Part shown: piece by piece, positions 54,801 to 63,234 of the stretch
Layout of the letters: every line of letters starts with the position of its first letter
How positions within the stretch are numbered: the first letter of the stretch is position 1
Assembly: GCF_002835465.1 (NCBI RefSeq)
Contig: NZ_PIZM01000001.1
Location: 62,001 to 126,000, forward strand
DNA: 64,000 nt
Source of the DNA: Psychromonas sp. psych-6C06
GTDB lineage: Bacteria > Pseudomonadota > Gammaproteobacteria > Enterobacterales > Psychromonadaceae
Direction: 5' to 3'
Translations under genes and position numbers: made by a program
Notes under the pieces: generated by a model
Databases searched by the model: none
Told to the model about the DNA's origin: nothing
Seen by the model: the letters and a program-made list of their open reading frames with translations, nothing else

Positions 54801-54973
54801 TGTTTGCTACAGGAACTGGTTCAGAGGTGATGCAACGCATTGCAACACCAATGGTAGGAGGAATGGTCAGCGCGGTTATTTTAACCTTGTTAATTTTACC
54901 TGCGGTTTACTTTCAATGGAAAAAATTCAGTTTACGGAAACAACTTGCTGTGACGCAATCAGTCGCTCAATAA
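51830..54973 (+). CDS. Heavy-metal RND efflux pump, CusA-like
   Basis: Proton-driven inner-membrane transporter of the HME-RND family, 1047 residues, the same length as E. coli CusA, which it resembles closely. Landmarks: IDAIPDLSDVQVIIKTTYPG, GGIAIAIGAMVDGAIVMIEN, GDLMYMPTTYPGISIGKARQ, RIDMLATGIKTPIGIKIAGA and AFRRVGEVLLILSTLPFALM. Met residues corresponding in position to the Cu/Ag ligands of CusA appear present (in LMYMP, TMIETV and IDMLATG), favouring copper/silver over Zn/Cd/Co; this is from memory of the E. coli protein. Coupled to the adaptor gene by a 4-base overlap. Confidence 0.93.
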   Translation: MIAHIINWSIKNRILVLLITLAIVVYGLFAIQKTPIDAIPDLSDVQVIIKTTYPGQAPQVVEDQVTYPLTTAMLSVPGAKTVRGFSFFGDSYVYIIFDDDTDMYWARSRVLEYLSQVAPNLPPQARSALGPDATGVGWIFSYALVDKSGKYDLSELRSLQDWFLKFELQTVAGVSEVATVGGMVKQYQVRVDPNKLRAYNLSLNQISSAIKNGNQESGASVLEMGEAEYMVRTSGYLSSIEDLASIPLQVNDKGTPLLLKDVAEIRLGPQMRRGITELNGEGEVVSGIIVMRFGENAQGVIAAVKAKLNELQKSLPDGVEIIPTYDRSELINDAVDNLYDKLVEEFIVVILVCAAFLFHFRSSLVVLLSLPVGIFVAFIIMYWQGINANIMSLGGIAIAIGAMVDGAIVMIENVHKHMEKTPLSDKNRWQVIAKAASEVGPALFFSLLIITFSFLPVFALEGQSGKMFSPLAFTKTYAMAASAGLAITLIPVLMGYFIRGKVLAEHKNPLNRLVIAIYRPFLTFSLRFPKLLIGFALVLLVIGFYPVNKIGSEFIPPLDEGDLMYMPTTYPGISIGKARQLLQQTNKLIKTVPEVKTVWGKIGRAETATDPAPLTMIETVIQFKPENEWRAGMTQEKLKQELDSLIQFPGLTNAWVMPIKTRIDMLATGIKTPIGIKIAGADLNEIEKIGKQVEQILKQVEGTASVYAERVSGGRYVKVDIKREKAARYGLNIAEIQQLVAVAIGGQNITETIEGLERYPVNLRYPNDYRDSINTLKSLPIITPAKMTISLNDVADVYIEAGAPMIKTENARLNGWIFVDIENRDLGSYVQDAQAIVNQQLQLPTGYSLVWSGQYEYMQKANERLAKVIPATISIIIILLYLAFRRVGEVLLILSTLPFALMGGIWLMFALSFNFSIAVGVGFIALAGVSIEIGVIMLLYLNQSFEAKKQQRLVLFNVDDLRDAVMEGAGLRVRPVMMTVATVVIGLVPIMFATGTGSEVMQRIATPMVGGMVSAVILTLLILPAVYFQWKKFSLRKQLAVTQSVAQ

Positions 54974-55003
54974 TTTATTCATATACTTTAAAGGAAATAA
55001 AAA

Positions 55004-55669
55004 ATGAATGTTAAAAGAACCAAAATTGCACTGCTACTTAGTAGTACACTTTTTTTATCACTGCCGATGAGCTCAGCCTTTGCGCATGAGGCACACTGTG
55101 AAATAAAAGAAACCCAGTTGGGCGAAACGATGAAGCACTTAAAAAGTGAATTACGCGCTTACGTCAAAGGTTTTAAAAAAGGTGATCAAGAGAAAATGCA
55201 ACAGCACCTTAATGAGCTGTTGTTACTCAGTGAGAAAGCAATTCAGTTTACGCCAGTGAAAATAGCACAAATGGATCATGAAGATATGAAAGGTAAAGGC
55301 GTGCCAGAAATGGACCATTCAAAAATGAATCATGGTGAAATGAAAAGTAAAGCTATGCCTGAGATGGATCATTCGAAAATGGATCATGGTGAAATGAAAG
55401 GTAAAGCTATGCCTGAGATGGATCATTCGAAAATGGATCATGGTGATATGGACAGTAAAAAGCATGATATGACTAACATGCCAAACATGGAGGGGATGAG
55501 TGCCACGCAACACCACCAACACATGAAATATATGCAAGGAATGGAAAAATTACAGGAATTGTTTAAAGCCCTGAACCTAGCCAAAGATGAAGCTGAAATA
55601 AAAGCGATTTTAGGTAAAATAAAAGCGCACAGTAAAAAAAGTCACCAGCAGTTTCGACAGGATTGTTAA
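55004..55669 (+). CDS. Met/His-rich repeat periplasmic protein (copper-binding candidate)
   Basis: A 221-residue exported protein. A signal peptide (IALLLSSTLFLSLPMSSAFA) is followed by a helical domain with one Cys (CEIKETQLGETMKHLKSELR) and, from about residue 88, Met/His-rich repeats such as PEMDHSKMDHGEMKGKAM. Three 18-residue units are nearly identical, then a further Met/His-rich stretch (HHQHMKYMQGM), and a C-terminal helical domain ending in Cys. The repeats strongly suggest Cu(I)/Ag(I) binding. It lies 30 bases after the pump gene and is probably co-transcribed. Probably a metal chaperone or buffer feeding the pump; this is inference. Confidence 0.8.
   Translation: MNVKRTKIALLLSSTLFLSLPMSSAFAHEAHCEIKETQLGETMKHLKSELRAYVKGFKKGDQEKMQQHLNELLLLSEKAIQFTPVKIAQMDHEDMKGKGVPEMDHSKMNHGEMKSKAMPEMDHSKMDHGEMKGKAMPEMDHSKMDHGDMDSKKHDMTNMPNMEGMSATQHHQHMKYMQGMEKLQELFKALNLAKDEAEIKAILGKIKAHSKKSHQQFRQDC
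55301..55462 (+). repeat. 54-bp in-frame tandem repeat, three units
   Basis: Units at 55301-55354, 55355-55408 and 55409-55462 encode the 18-residue Met/His motif of the surrounding gene. Units 2 and 3 are nearly identical at DNA level, indicating recent duplication. A half unit (55271-55300) precedes them. Confidence 0.9.
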
Positions 55670-55748
55670 TACTATGCTGCTTGCTCACTTTTCATCTTGA
55701 AATATCATAGGTATAGTGCATTTTTGTAACTCAAATGGATGAGATAAA

Positions 55749-56000
55749 ATGAACAAATTTGCACTAATCACAATGGCAAGCTTATTTTTTACTGGGCAAA
55801 GTATGGCCGTTGATTTTGTTAAGTTAAATGAATCAGTTGATAAAGAGAAGGCCGCTGCCTCAGTGGATACCGATAAGTTACAAGAATCGGTGAAAGGCGA
55901 TGAGATTGATTATAAAAAAGCCTATGACTCTGTCGATAAAGAGAAAGCCGATAAAGCGATTGATAAAAAGAAAGCTACCGAAGCGTTGTTTTCTGAGTAA
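55749..56000 (+). CDS. Small exported repeat protein, function unknown
   Basis: An 83-residue protein with a signal peptide (NKFALITMASLFFTGQSMA). The mature part is short, highly charged and repetitive: variants of SVDKEKA recur (ESVDKEKAAASVDTDKLQES, YDSVDKEKADKAIDKKKA). It is low in hydrophobic residues and probably helical or disordered. It follows the Met/His protein after 79 bases and precedes a terminator, so it may end the efflux transcript. No family recognised. Confidence 0.65.
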   Translation: MNKFALITMASLFFTGQSMAVDFVKLNESVDKEKAAASVDTDKLQESVKGDEIDYKKAYDSVDKEKADKAIDKKKATEALFSE

Positions 56001-56018
56001 TTGCTGACATAAACTGCT

Positions 56019-56041
56019 GGCAGAGGATATCTGCCTTTTTT
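56019..56041 (+). terminator. Terminator at the end of the efflux locus
   Basis: GGCAGA pairs with TCTGCC around a 5-base loop, followed by six T residues, 19 bases after the small repeat gene. Confidence 0.85.
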
Positions 56042-56350
56042 GAAAAAACATATCAGTCCATTTCTAAATTGTAGTATCACTTTTCCCCGACTATTTTCAA
56101 TAAATTTTCATTTAATTCCATGATTTATAAAGGGTTATTTTTCTCTTTGTTATGCTATTAATTAAAATGTAGCGTTATCTCTCATATTTGCGTTACGAAA
56201 GACTTTTCTTAAAATAATCTGCCTGTTCTTAAAACTGTTATGTAAATTACGCCTATATTTTATATTTATATGTTTTTTACTTGCCTGTCTATTTGGCTAG
56301 GCTAAACAGCTAAGTAAGTAAAATCAGCAAATGGTTGAGGTGGGTAATGC
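56042..56350. other. Non-coding promoter region before the signalling operon
   Basis: About 309 AT-rich bases with no open frame of note. It must contain the promoter for the operon starting at 56351; I do not see a convincing named operator. GAGGTGGG lies at a suitable distance before the ATG at 56351. Confidence 0.5.
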
Positions 56351-58432
56351 ATGTTCTCTCGAATTAATCATGTTCCTAAAATTTTGTTAATAGATGATGA
56401 CTCTGAGCAAATAAAAATATTAAACCAAGCACTTAATGAACTCGGAGACGTTTTTTTTGAACAGGACTCTTTAAATGCTTTCAATATGGCGATGAGTTGC
56501 AACCCTGATCTTATTTTATTAGATATAGAGATGCCTAGTTTAAATGGCTATCAGGTTTTAGAACAGTTGAAAGCAAATGAAAAAACCTGTCAAATTCCAG
56601 TTATTTTCATTACTGCACACAGCGAAGTAGAGCACCAATTGTATTGTTTAGCCAACGGCGCAGTTGATTTCATTGCTAAACCTCTGCATCCAGAAGTGGT
56701 TGTAGCGCGTGTTAATACCCAATTACTCGCACGTGAAAGAGAAAAGCAATTAATTGAGTGGTCGCAGCATGCAAAAACGACTTTGGATTGTATCGGTGAT
56801 GGGGTCATTACCACCGACAAACTTGGAATCGTCACCTTTATTAATCCCGCTGCAGAACTCATTATTGGTGTGACAAACAATAATGCTATTGGGCATGCTA
56901 TAGAGCAGATCATGCCGTTAAGGGGTCTTAATGATACCTTGCCACAAATTAATCCTATTCGACTTGCTATTGCAGATAGTAGAGCTACATGTAAATCTTT
57001 TAATTACCAAGTAATGAAAAAAAATGGCCTGTGGATCACCATTGAAAATAATGCAGCGCCATTGATATCCAAAGCTGGCAATGTCAATGGTGCTGTTATT
57101 GTATTTGACGATATTGATGAGATGCATGCAACGGCAATTAAAATTTCGCATAGTTTACATTACGATGAGTTAACCAACTTACCTAACCGTTTTATGTTTA
57201 TGGAAAGGCTCGATGCAGAGATCGCGCGTTGTGCATCAAGCAAACATAAGCTTGGCCTGATTATGTTTGATATTGATCGTTTCAAATTGATTAATGAAGA
57301 GTTTGGTTTTGAATTTGGCGACCTTGTCCTTAAAAGAATTGCGCAATCATTACAATCAATGCTGAGCAAAAATGAAATACTGAGTCGCCATAATGCTGAT
57401 GCTTTTATGGTGTTACAGCCCGGATTTGAACAACCGAGTGATCTCGCTAATTTAGCCATAACAATTAAAAAACACCTGTTAACCTGTTCAGACATTCCAT
57501 CTGAAATCAATAATTTGTCCATGAGTATTGGGTTAAGTATCTACCCTGATGACGCATTAGATGGACAGTCATTAATGCTCCACGCAGATGCCGCATTGCA
57601 CCGTGCTAAAGCGGATCCTAGCCATGAAGGTTGCTGCTTTTATTCTGAAGAGATGGAGCTTGTTAATATTTCACGTCGACAGCGCTATATGCAACTGAAA
57701 AAGGCGATGACTGATAGCAATATCGTTGCGTTGTATCAGCCGATTGTGGATGCCAAAAGCGGGCAATTAAAAGCAGTCGAAGCACTGATGCGTATTAGAG
57801 GTGACGATGGCTCGCTTATTGCCCCAAGTGAATTTATTCCTCTCGCCGAGGAAACACGCTTAATCATCCCATTAGGAAAAGCAATGATCGAACTGGCGCT
57901 AACGCAATTAAACGCGTGGTCAAAGCAAGGCTTAACCATACGTATGTGCCTGAACATCTCGCCAGTGCAATTTAAGGATCCTAAGTTTATCGCTTTTTTA
58001 ATCAACGCCATTGAACAACACGGTATTAGCTCAAGCTTGATTGAGCTTGAAGTGACCGAAAGTATGATGCTTGAAGACCAACAGAAACTGATTGATGATC
58101 TACAACTGTTGCGTTCAATGGGAGTCAGCATCTCAATTGATGATTTTGGTACAGGTTTTTCGTGCTTAAGTTATCTCAATTCATTGCCCGTTGATGTCTT
58201 AAAGATCGATAAATCTTTTGTTGCATTACTGAGTGCTGAGCAGCCCAGTGACATATTGGTGAAAACCATTGCTACTTTGGCGCAGAGCATGAATTTTAAT
58301 TCTGTCGCAGAAGGGGTCGAATCGATCGAACAAGCTTGCTTGCTCAATCAGCTAGGCGTGACTTTTTTGCAAGGTTACTTATTTTCTTGTCCGGTTGTGG
58401 CAAATGAGATTAAAGGCCACTATAAAGTATGA
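56351..58432 (+). CDS. Response regulator with PAS, degenerate GGDEF and EAL domains
   Basis: A 693-residue cytoplasmic signalling protein. Order: receiver domain (residues ~9-130; DDD acid pocket, phospho-acceptor Asp58 in LILLDIEMPSLNGY), PAS domain (~140-260), GGDEF-like domain (~270-430) and EAL domain (~445-690). In the GGDEF domain the active loop reads SRHNADAFMVL in place of GGDEF, so cyclase activity is unlikely. The EAL domain keeps VEALMRIRGD, ELEVTESMM and SIDDFGTGFSCLSYL, so c-di-GMP phosphodiesterase activity is likely. It overlaps the hybrid kinase gene by 4 bases (ATGA), suggesting the kinase phosphorylates it. Confidence 0.92.
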   Translation: MFSRINHVPKILLIDDDSEQIKILNQALNELGDVFFEQDSLNAFNMAMSCNPDLILLDIEMPSLNGYQVLEQLKANEKTCQIPVIFITAHSEVEHQLYCLANGAVDFIAKPLHPEVVVARVNTQLLAREREKQLIEWSQHAKTTLDCIGDGVITTDKLGIVTFINPAAELIIGVTNNNAIGHAIEQIMPLRGLNDTLPQINPIRLAIADSRATCKSFNYQVMKKNGLWITIENNAAPLISKAGNVNGAVIVFDDIDEMHATAIKISHSLHYDELTNLPNRFMFMERLDAEIARCASSKHKLGLIMFDIDRFKLINEEFGFEFGDLVLKRIAQSLQSMLSKNEILSRHNADAFMVLQPGFEQPSDLANLAITIKKHLLTCSDIPSEINNLSMSIGLSIYPDDALDGQSLMLHADAALHRAKADPSHEGCCFYSEEMELVNISRRQRYMQLKKAMTDSNIVALYQPIVDAKSGQLKAVEALMRIRGDDGSLIAPSEFIPLAEETRLIIPLGKAMIELALTQLNAWSKQGLTIRMCLNISPVQFKDPKFIAFLINAIEQHGISSSLIELEVTESMMLEDQQKLIDDLQLLRSMGVSISIDDFGTGFSCLSYLNSLPVDVLKIDKSFVALLSAEQPSDILVKTIATLAQSMNFNSVAEGVESIEQACLLNQLGVTFLQGYLFSCPVVANEIKGHYKV

Positions 58433-61400
58433 AAATGAAAAAGCTTGGGAAAAATGGGTTTTTAGGTTGCTGGTTGGTCAGCTTGTTGGGTGTGTTGATG
58501 ACTTTAACGTTGGCATGGGCCGCGCATTATCATAATCAATATAGGATCAAGCAATACACTGCGGGTCTTGCTGAAAAGACAGAGATGCTTATTGCAAGCC
58601 GTTTTCAACATTACGAATATGGGTTGGCGGCAGCCAGAGCGATGATTGTTGCAGTAGGAGGGGATAAACTTACACGCCAGCAATTTAAAACTTATAGCCA
58701 AAGTCGAAAGCTAGACAAAGAGTTCCCCGGTTCACTTGGTTTTGGGTTTATCCGCCGAGTGCCGGTTGCGCAAGAGGTACTATTTATTGAGCAAGCTCGC
58801 GCTGATGATGCGCCTAATTTTAGCATTCGTTCATTATCACCTCATGATGAAGATCGTTTTGTTATTCAGTATATCTACCCCGTCGAGCAAAATAGCCAGG
58901 CTGTTGGGCTTGATATTGGTTCAGAAAGCAATCGTCGAGCTGCCGCTTTAAGTGCAGCGCGTCATGACAGACCGTTTCTGACTGCGCCAATTACTTTAGT
59001 TCAAGCTGATAGAAAACCACGTAAAGGTGCTTTAGCATTGTTGCCTATCTATGCTGATGGGGTGAAGCTTGAAACCAATGAAGCCAGAGAGAATGCAGTT
59101 ATCGGTTGGTCATATACGCCTTTGATTATTGATGATGTATTATCACATCTTGAGGATTTAACGGATCATGCTTTTGTTTCTTTAACCAATAAAACTGAGA
59201 CAAGCCCTTTTTATAAAAGTACTGTGGATAGAAGGAATTCTGATCCTAAAAATAGCCTCGAATATCCCATTTTTGTATTAGGCCAGCATTGGAAAATGCA
59301 AATATCTCCTTCCTTAACATCTATAAAGCATCAGCAACCATGGAATATTAGCTTCATTATTATTTTGGGGCTATTGCTCACTACTAGCGTACTTTATGTC
59401 ATTAATTTGTTACGATTTTCTGAACGAGCGGATAATGAAAATAGGTTAACCGAACAGGTTTATAAAGTTGGTTTTGACAGTCTTGCTTTTTTTATTAAAA
59501 CGCCTCAAGTTAAGCGTGTTTTTTTATTTATTGCGGTGCTTCTATTTCTAATAGGCGTCTTGATTTGTGGTTTGCTGGTGAATAACCATATAAATGAGCT
59601 AAAGCATACTCTTCGTAAATCCAATGACTTCGCACACTCCAAGCTACAAGCAGTGTCGGAACAATACAAAAAAGATGTGTTGTTTCTCGCTAAAGCATCT
59701 CCACTTCTTGAGTTAAAGAGCTTACAGGATGATATACAGACTCGTGGCACCAATGTGGATATGATGCAATTACAAGAAAAATATGATCGAATTAGCAATA
59801 TTTTTAAAGCATATATGTTGGCAAATACAAACGTATATCAAGTACGTTTGATTGGGGCGCATGATGACTGGCAAGAGCGAGTTAAGGTACAACGTATAAA
59901 AGGTGTCCCTACTGAGTTCAAACAAGATGCGTTGCAATCGAAACAACATGAAACTTATATTGCGCAAACTCTTCAGGTGGGTAGCCAAAATATTTTTATG
60001 TCAGCAATAAACTTGAATCGTGAATTTGGAAAAATTGAGCAGCCTCATCGTCCTGTTTGGCGTTTCTCTATGCCACTATTTCATGCTGATGGTCGCCCCT
60101 TTGCTATCATTGTTATTAATATAAATGCCGATACGCTATTAAAGTCGTTAGTAATAGATACTGTTGAAGTAGGCGAGCTTTATGTGACCAATGATGAAAG
60201 TGATTATTTACTGCAGCCAAATTTGTCGAAAACATTTACTTTTCAATATGGCGAGTACCATCGTTGGAAAGATGAATTTAAGCTTGAAACATGGTTTGGA
60301 AACTCGAACCTATTTGAATTAGTTGCTTACACACATCCATTAAACGATATCTTCGCCATTGAAAGTCAATTCTTATTGGGAGGTGGTATCAACGAGCGGT
60401 GGTTGAACTTATATAACACTAGCTCTCAGGTGGCACTTTTCTCTCAAATAGCCGTGAAAATTACAATATTGTGTTTGTTTTTATTGTTACTGTTTATTGT
60501 CGCGTTCACTATTCACTATGGATTATGGTTGACTCAAATATTGCGTAATAGGGAGATGCTAAATTCACAGAAAGAGGCACAGCAAGAAAAAGAGAGACTT
60601 CGTTTTAAAGGGTTATTAGAGTCATCTCCAGATGTAACTATTGTGATTAATGAAGCTGGTAATATTCAAATGGTTAATGCACAAGCTGTGCAAATGTTTG
60701 GCTATGAACGCTCAGAAATAGAGGGGAAATCAATCGATAAATTAATCCCTTTGCAACATAGAAAAGAGTATAAACATCTGATAAATCGCTATATGTGCAT
60801 GCAAGAGGGAAAGTTTATTGCGAATAAAAGGGAGGTGATAGCACTTAGATCGGATGGCATTGAGATTCCAGTCGAAGTAAGCTTAAGCTCTGTTAATGTG
60901 GATGAAAAATTACTGATAACTGCTTCACTTCGCGATATAACACTACGACTTAAAGAGGAAGAAAAACTTAATAAAGCATTGTCTGACGCAAAATTAGCAA
61001 CTGAGGCTAAAAGTGCATTTTTAGCCAATACTAGTCACGAAATTCGCACCCCGCTGAATGCGATTATCGGTTTGAGCTATTTATTATCAGAAGAGGCGTT
61101 GACCGTTGATCAACAGCAACTTGTATCGAAGATTGAATTATCTGGAAAATCTTTACTCGGTATCGTTAATGATGTCTTAGACCTTGCAAAAATTGAAGCC
61201 AATGAGATGCCACTTGAGCAAGAACCATTTGATTTAAGTGACTTTATTGAAGAGGTATGCAGTATATTCGCGGTGCAGGCAGAAGCAAAAAATATTACCT
61301 TTAATGTGCAATTATCCCCTGATCTGCCTGATTGGGTAGCAGCAGATATTACTAGATTACGTCAAATCTTGGTCAACTTGCTGAGCAATGCACTTAAATT

Positions 61401-63225
61401 TACTGAACAGGGAACTATCCATTTTAACGCTGAAGTGATTAGCAATAAGCTTGCTTTATATCCCGATAAAAAAATAGTGCGGATATCGGTGACTGATACT
61501 GGCATCGGCATATCAGAAGAAGCAAAAACACGTTTATTTAAACCCTTTAACCAGTCTGACTCTTCGACTGCACGCCGCTTCGGTGGCACAGGAATTGGCC
61601 TGTCGATCGTACACCAGTTGGTGGAATTGATGGAGGGAAAAATAGGCCTTGAAAGTGAGCATGGAGTAGGCAGTAAATTTTCGGTAGAGTTACCTCTTAC
61701 GGTGCCCACTGAAGATCAAATCGTGGCTATAGATAACCTCAAACAAACGTTATTTGTGATCATTGCTGAGGACGACCCTAGCGATGCAAATCAGTTGCAG
61801 AAGATAGTACAATCGCTAGGCTGGCGTGCGCAGCTAGTCAGTAATGGCAGTGAGATGGTGGATGTTTATATACAAAGAAGAGAAAAAAATTTACGTCCAC
61901 CCGATGCACTGATTGTAGATTGGAAAATGCCTGTTATGGATGGCATACATGCACTTAGTAAACTTTCCAGTATTATCGGGCGTGAAAATTTGCCAGCGGT
62001 ATTGATGATATCTTCTTCTGAGAAAGAAGATATCGTAGCCAATGATAAAGATAAATTAATTAATCATTATCTTGCTAAACCGGTTAATGCGTCATCCTTG
62101 TTTAATGTAGTCAATGAGGTTGTGACGTTACATACGGGCAATTCACAACGTGTACTCCAATCTTCACGCACTGATGCAGTAAAAGCTAAATGGTTACCTA
62201 ATATACATATTCTTGTGGTTGATGATCGCCCTATAAATCTCACCGTTATCAGTAATATATTGCAGCACAATGGAGCTGTAGTCGATACCGCGAATAGTGG
62301 CGAAGAGGCATTAACCCTGTTAGCCGATAAGACTAATGACTTTGATGCGGTATTGATGGATATACAGATGCCGGGAATAGATGGTCTTGAAGCTACAAGA
62401 CAAGTGAGAAATGAGCTTGGCTTATCGAAGTTACCTATCATTGCATTAACCGCTGGTGCATTAGTGGAAGAAAAAAATCGCGCGTTGGCTGCCGGAATGG
62501 ATGACTTTTTAACAAAACCGGTCAACCCGACAAAAATAATTAACGTACTGCGCAATGCAATAGAGAAATATCGTGATAAAGAGATTCCAATTGCCTCACT
62601 CAAGTTAGTGCAGTCAGAAGAAGGAGATTTTCCTACTATTACTGGGTTGAATATTGATAAGGCAAAACAGATCATGCAAGGAGATAAAGAGCTTTTCTTG
62701 AAAGCCTTGGCCAGCATGTTAGCTGATTACGAAAACCTTGCTTCGCCAATTGAAAATCCGAATTCATCAAAAGAACGCCTGACACTTGCATCGCAAATGC
62801 ATAAGCTAAGAAGCGTTTCAGGCATGTTGGGGGCAGAGGAAATATATCAACTGGCAACCCAAGCAGAACAACTATTACATAGCGAAGATGAGCCTGTAGG
62901 GCATTTGTTAATACCAATACGACATGAATTTAAAGCATTGCAACAAGCGAGTGAAACGCTATTAGCTAGTTGGAAAGAAGCGAAAAAAGAGGCGTTAAGC
63001 AATACAAATAATGCGCCAGACCTACAACCTGAAACGCTTAAAAACATACTAACTTTACTTGAAGAACAAGATATGAGCGCGTTAGCTGAGCTTGAATTAC
63101 ATAGTGCTTCATTGCGAAAGTCACTCGGCGGTGAAGACTTTGAAAGACTTCAAACCAGTTTAGATCACCTTAATTTTGGTGAAGCGGTGGTGCTTCTTGC
63201 ACCTCTTAATAAAACCATAGGATAA
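58429..63225 (+). CDS. Hybrid sensor histidine kinase with dual sensor modules, two receivers and HPt
   Basis: A 1598-residue membrane kinase. Order: helix 1 (~12-32); periplasmic CHASE domain (~75-265) with FPGSLGFGFIRRVPVAQ and PHDEDRFVIQYIYPVEQN; helix (~306-326); helix (~363-385); a second periplasmic sensor region (~390-665); helix (~675-700); PAS (~727-840); HisKA with phospho-acceptor His870 in NTSHEIRTPLNAIIG; HATPase (NLLSNALKFTEQGTI, DTGIGIS, GGTGIGLSIV); receiver 1 with Asp near 1162 (LIVDWKMPVMDG); receiver 2 with Asp near 1309 (VLMDIQMPGIDG); and HPt with His near 1458 (MHKLRSVSGMLGAEE). This allows a full His-Asp-His-Asp relay to the flanking receivers. Ligand unknown. Confidence 0.92.
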   Translation: MKMKKLGKNGFLGCWLVSLLGVLMTLTLAWAAHYHNQYRIKQYTAGLAEKTEMLIASRFQHYEYGLAAARAMIVAVGGDKLTRQQFKTYSQSRKLDKEFPGSLGFGFIRRVPVAQEVLFIEQARADDAPNFSIRSLSPHDEDRFVIQYIYPVEQNSQAVGLDIGSESNRRAAALSAARHDRPFLTAPITLVQADRKPRKGALALLPIYADGVKLETNEARENAVIGWSYTPLIIDDVLSHLEDLTDHAFVSLTNKTETSPFYKSTVDRRNSDPKNSLEYPIFVLGQHWKMQISPSLTSIKHQQPWNISFIIILGLLLTTSVLYVINLLRFSERADNENRLTEQVYKVGFDSLAFFIKTPQVKRVFLFIAVLLFLIGVLICGLLVNNHINELKHTLRKSNDFAHSKLQAVSEQYKKDVLFLAKASPLLELKSLQDDIQTRGTNVDMMQLQEKYDRISNIFKAYMLANTNVYQVRLIGAHDDWQERVKVQRIKGVPTEFKQDALQSKQHETYIAQTLQVGSQNIFMSAINLNREFGKIEQPHRPVWRFSMPLFHADGRPFAIIVININADTLLKSLVIDTVEVGELYVTNDESDYLLQPNLSKTFTFQYGEYHRWKDEFKLETWFGNSNLFELVAYTHPLNDIFAIESQFLLGGGINERWLNLYNTSSQVALFSQIAVKITILCLFLLLLFIVAFTIHYGLWLTQILRNREMLNSQKEAQQEKERLRFKGLLESSPDVTIVINEAGNIQMVNAQAVQMFGYERSEIEGKSIDKLIPLQHRKEYKHLINRYMCMQEGKFIANKREVIALRSDGIEIPVEVSLSSVNVDEKLLITASLRDITLRLKEEEKLNKALSDAKLATEAKSAFLANTSHEIRTPLNAIIGLSYLLSEEALTVDQQQLVSKIELSGKSLLGIVNDVLDLAKIEANEMPLEQEPFDLSDFIEEVCSIFAVQAEAKNITFNVQLSPDLPDWVAADITRLRQILVNLLSNALKFTEQGTIHFNAEVISNKLALYPDKKIVRISVTDTGIGISEEAKTRLFKPFNQSDSSTARRFGGTGIGLSIVHQLVELMEGKIGLESEHGVGSKFSVELPLTVPTEDQIVAIDNLKQTLFVIIAEDDPSDANQLQKIVQSLGWRAQLVSNGSEMVDVYIQRREKNLRPPDALIVDWKMPVMDGIHALSKLSSIIGRENLPAVLMISSSEKEDIVANDKDKLINHYLAKPVNASSLFNVVNEVVTLHTGNSQRVLQSSRTDAVKAKWLPNIHILVVDDRPINLTVISNILQHNGAVVDTANSGEEALTLLADKTNDFDAVLMDIQMPGIDGLEATRQVRNELGLSKLPIIALTAGALVEEKNRALAAGMDDFLTKPVNPTKIINVLRNAIEKYRDKEIPIASLKLVQSEEGDFPTITGLNIDKAKQIMQGDKELFLKALASMLADYENLASPIENPNSSKERLTLASQMHKLRSVSGMLGAEEIYQLATQAEQLLHSEDEPVGHLLIPIRHEFKALQQASETLLASWKEAKKEALSNTNNAPDLQPETLKNILTLLEEQDMSALAELELHSASLRKSLGGEDFERLQTSLDHLNFGEAVVLLAPLNKTIG

Positions 63226-63234
63226 CGCCATATT

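Noticed and set aside
55319-55537. Minus-strand open frame rich in His, Met and Ile opposite the Met/His repeats
   Set aside because: It is a mirror of the 54-base tandem repeats in the plus-strand gene and has no ribosome site; the plus-strand protein has a signal peptide and context.
62067-62717. Long minus-strand open frame (216 codons) inside the hybrid kinase gene
   Set aside because: Opposite to conserved receiver and HPt regions; low-complexity Ser-rich translation and no start signals.
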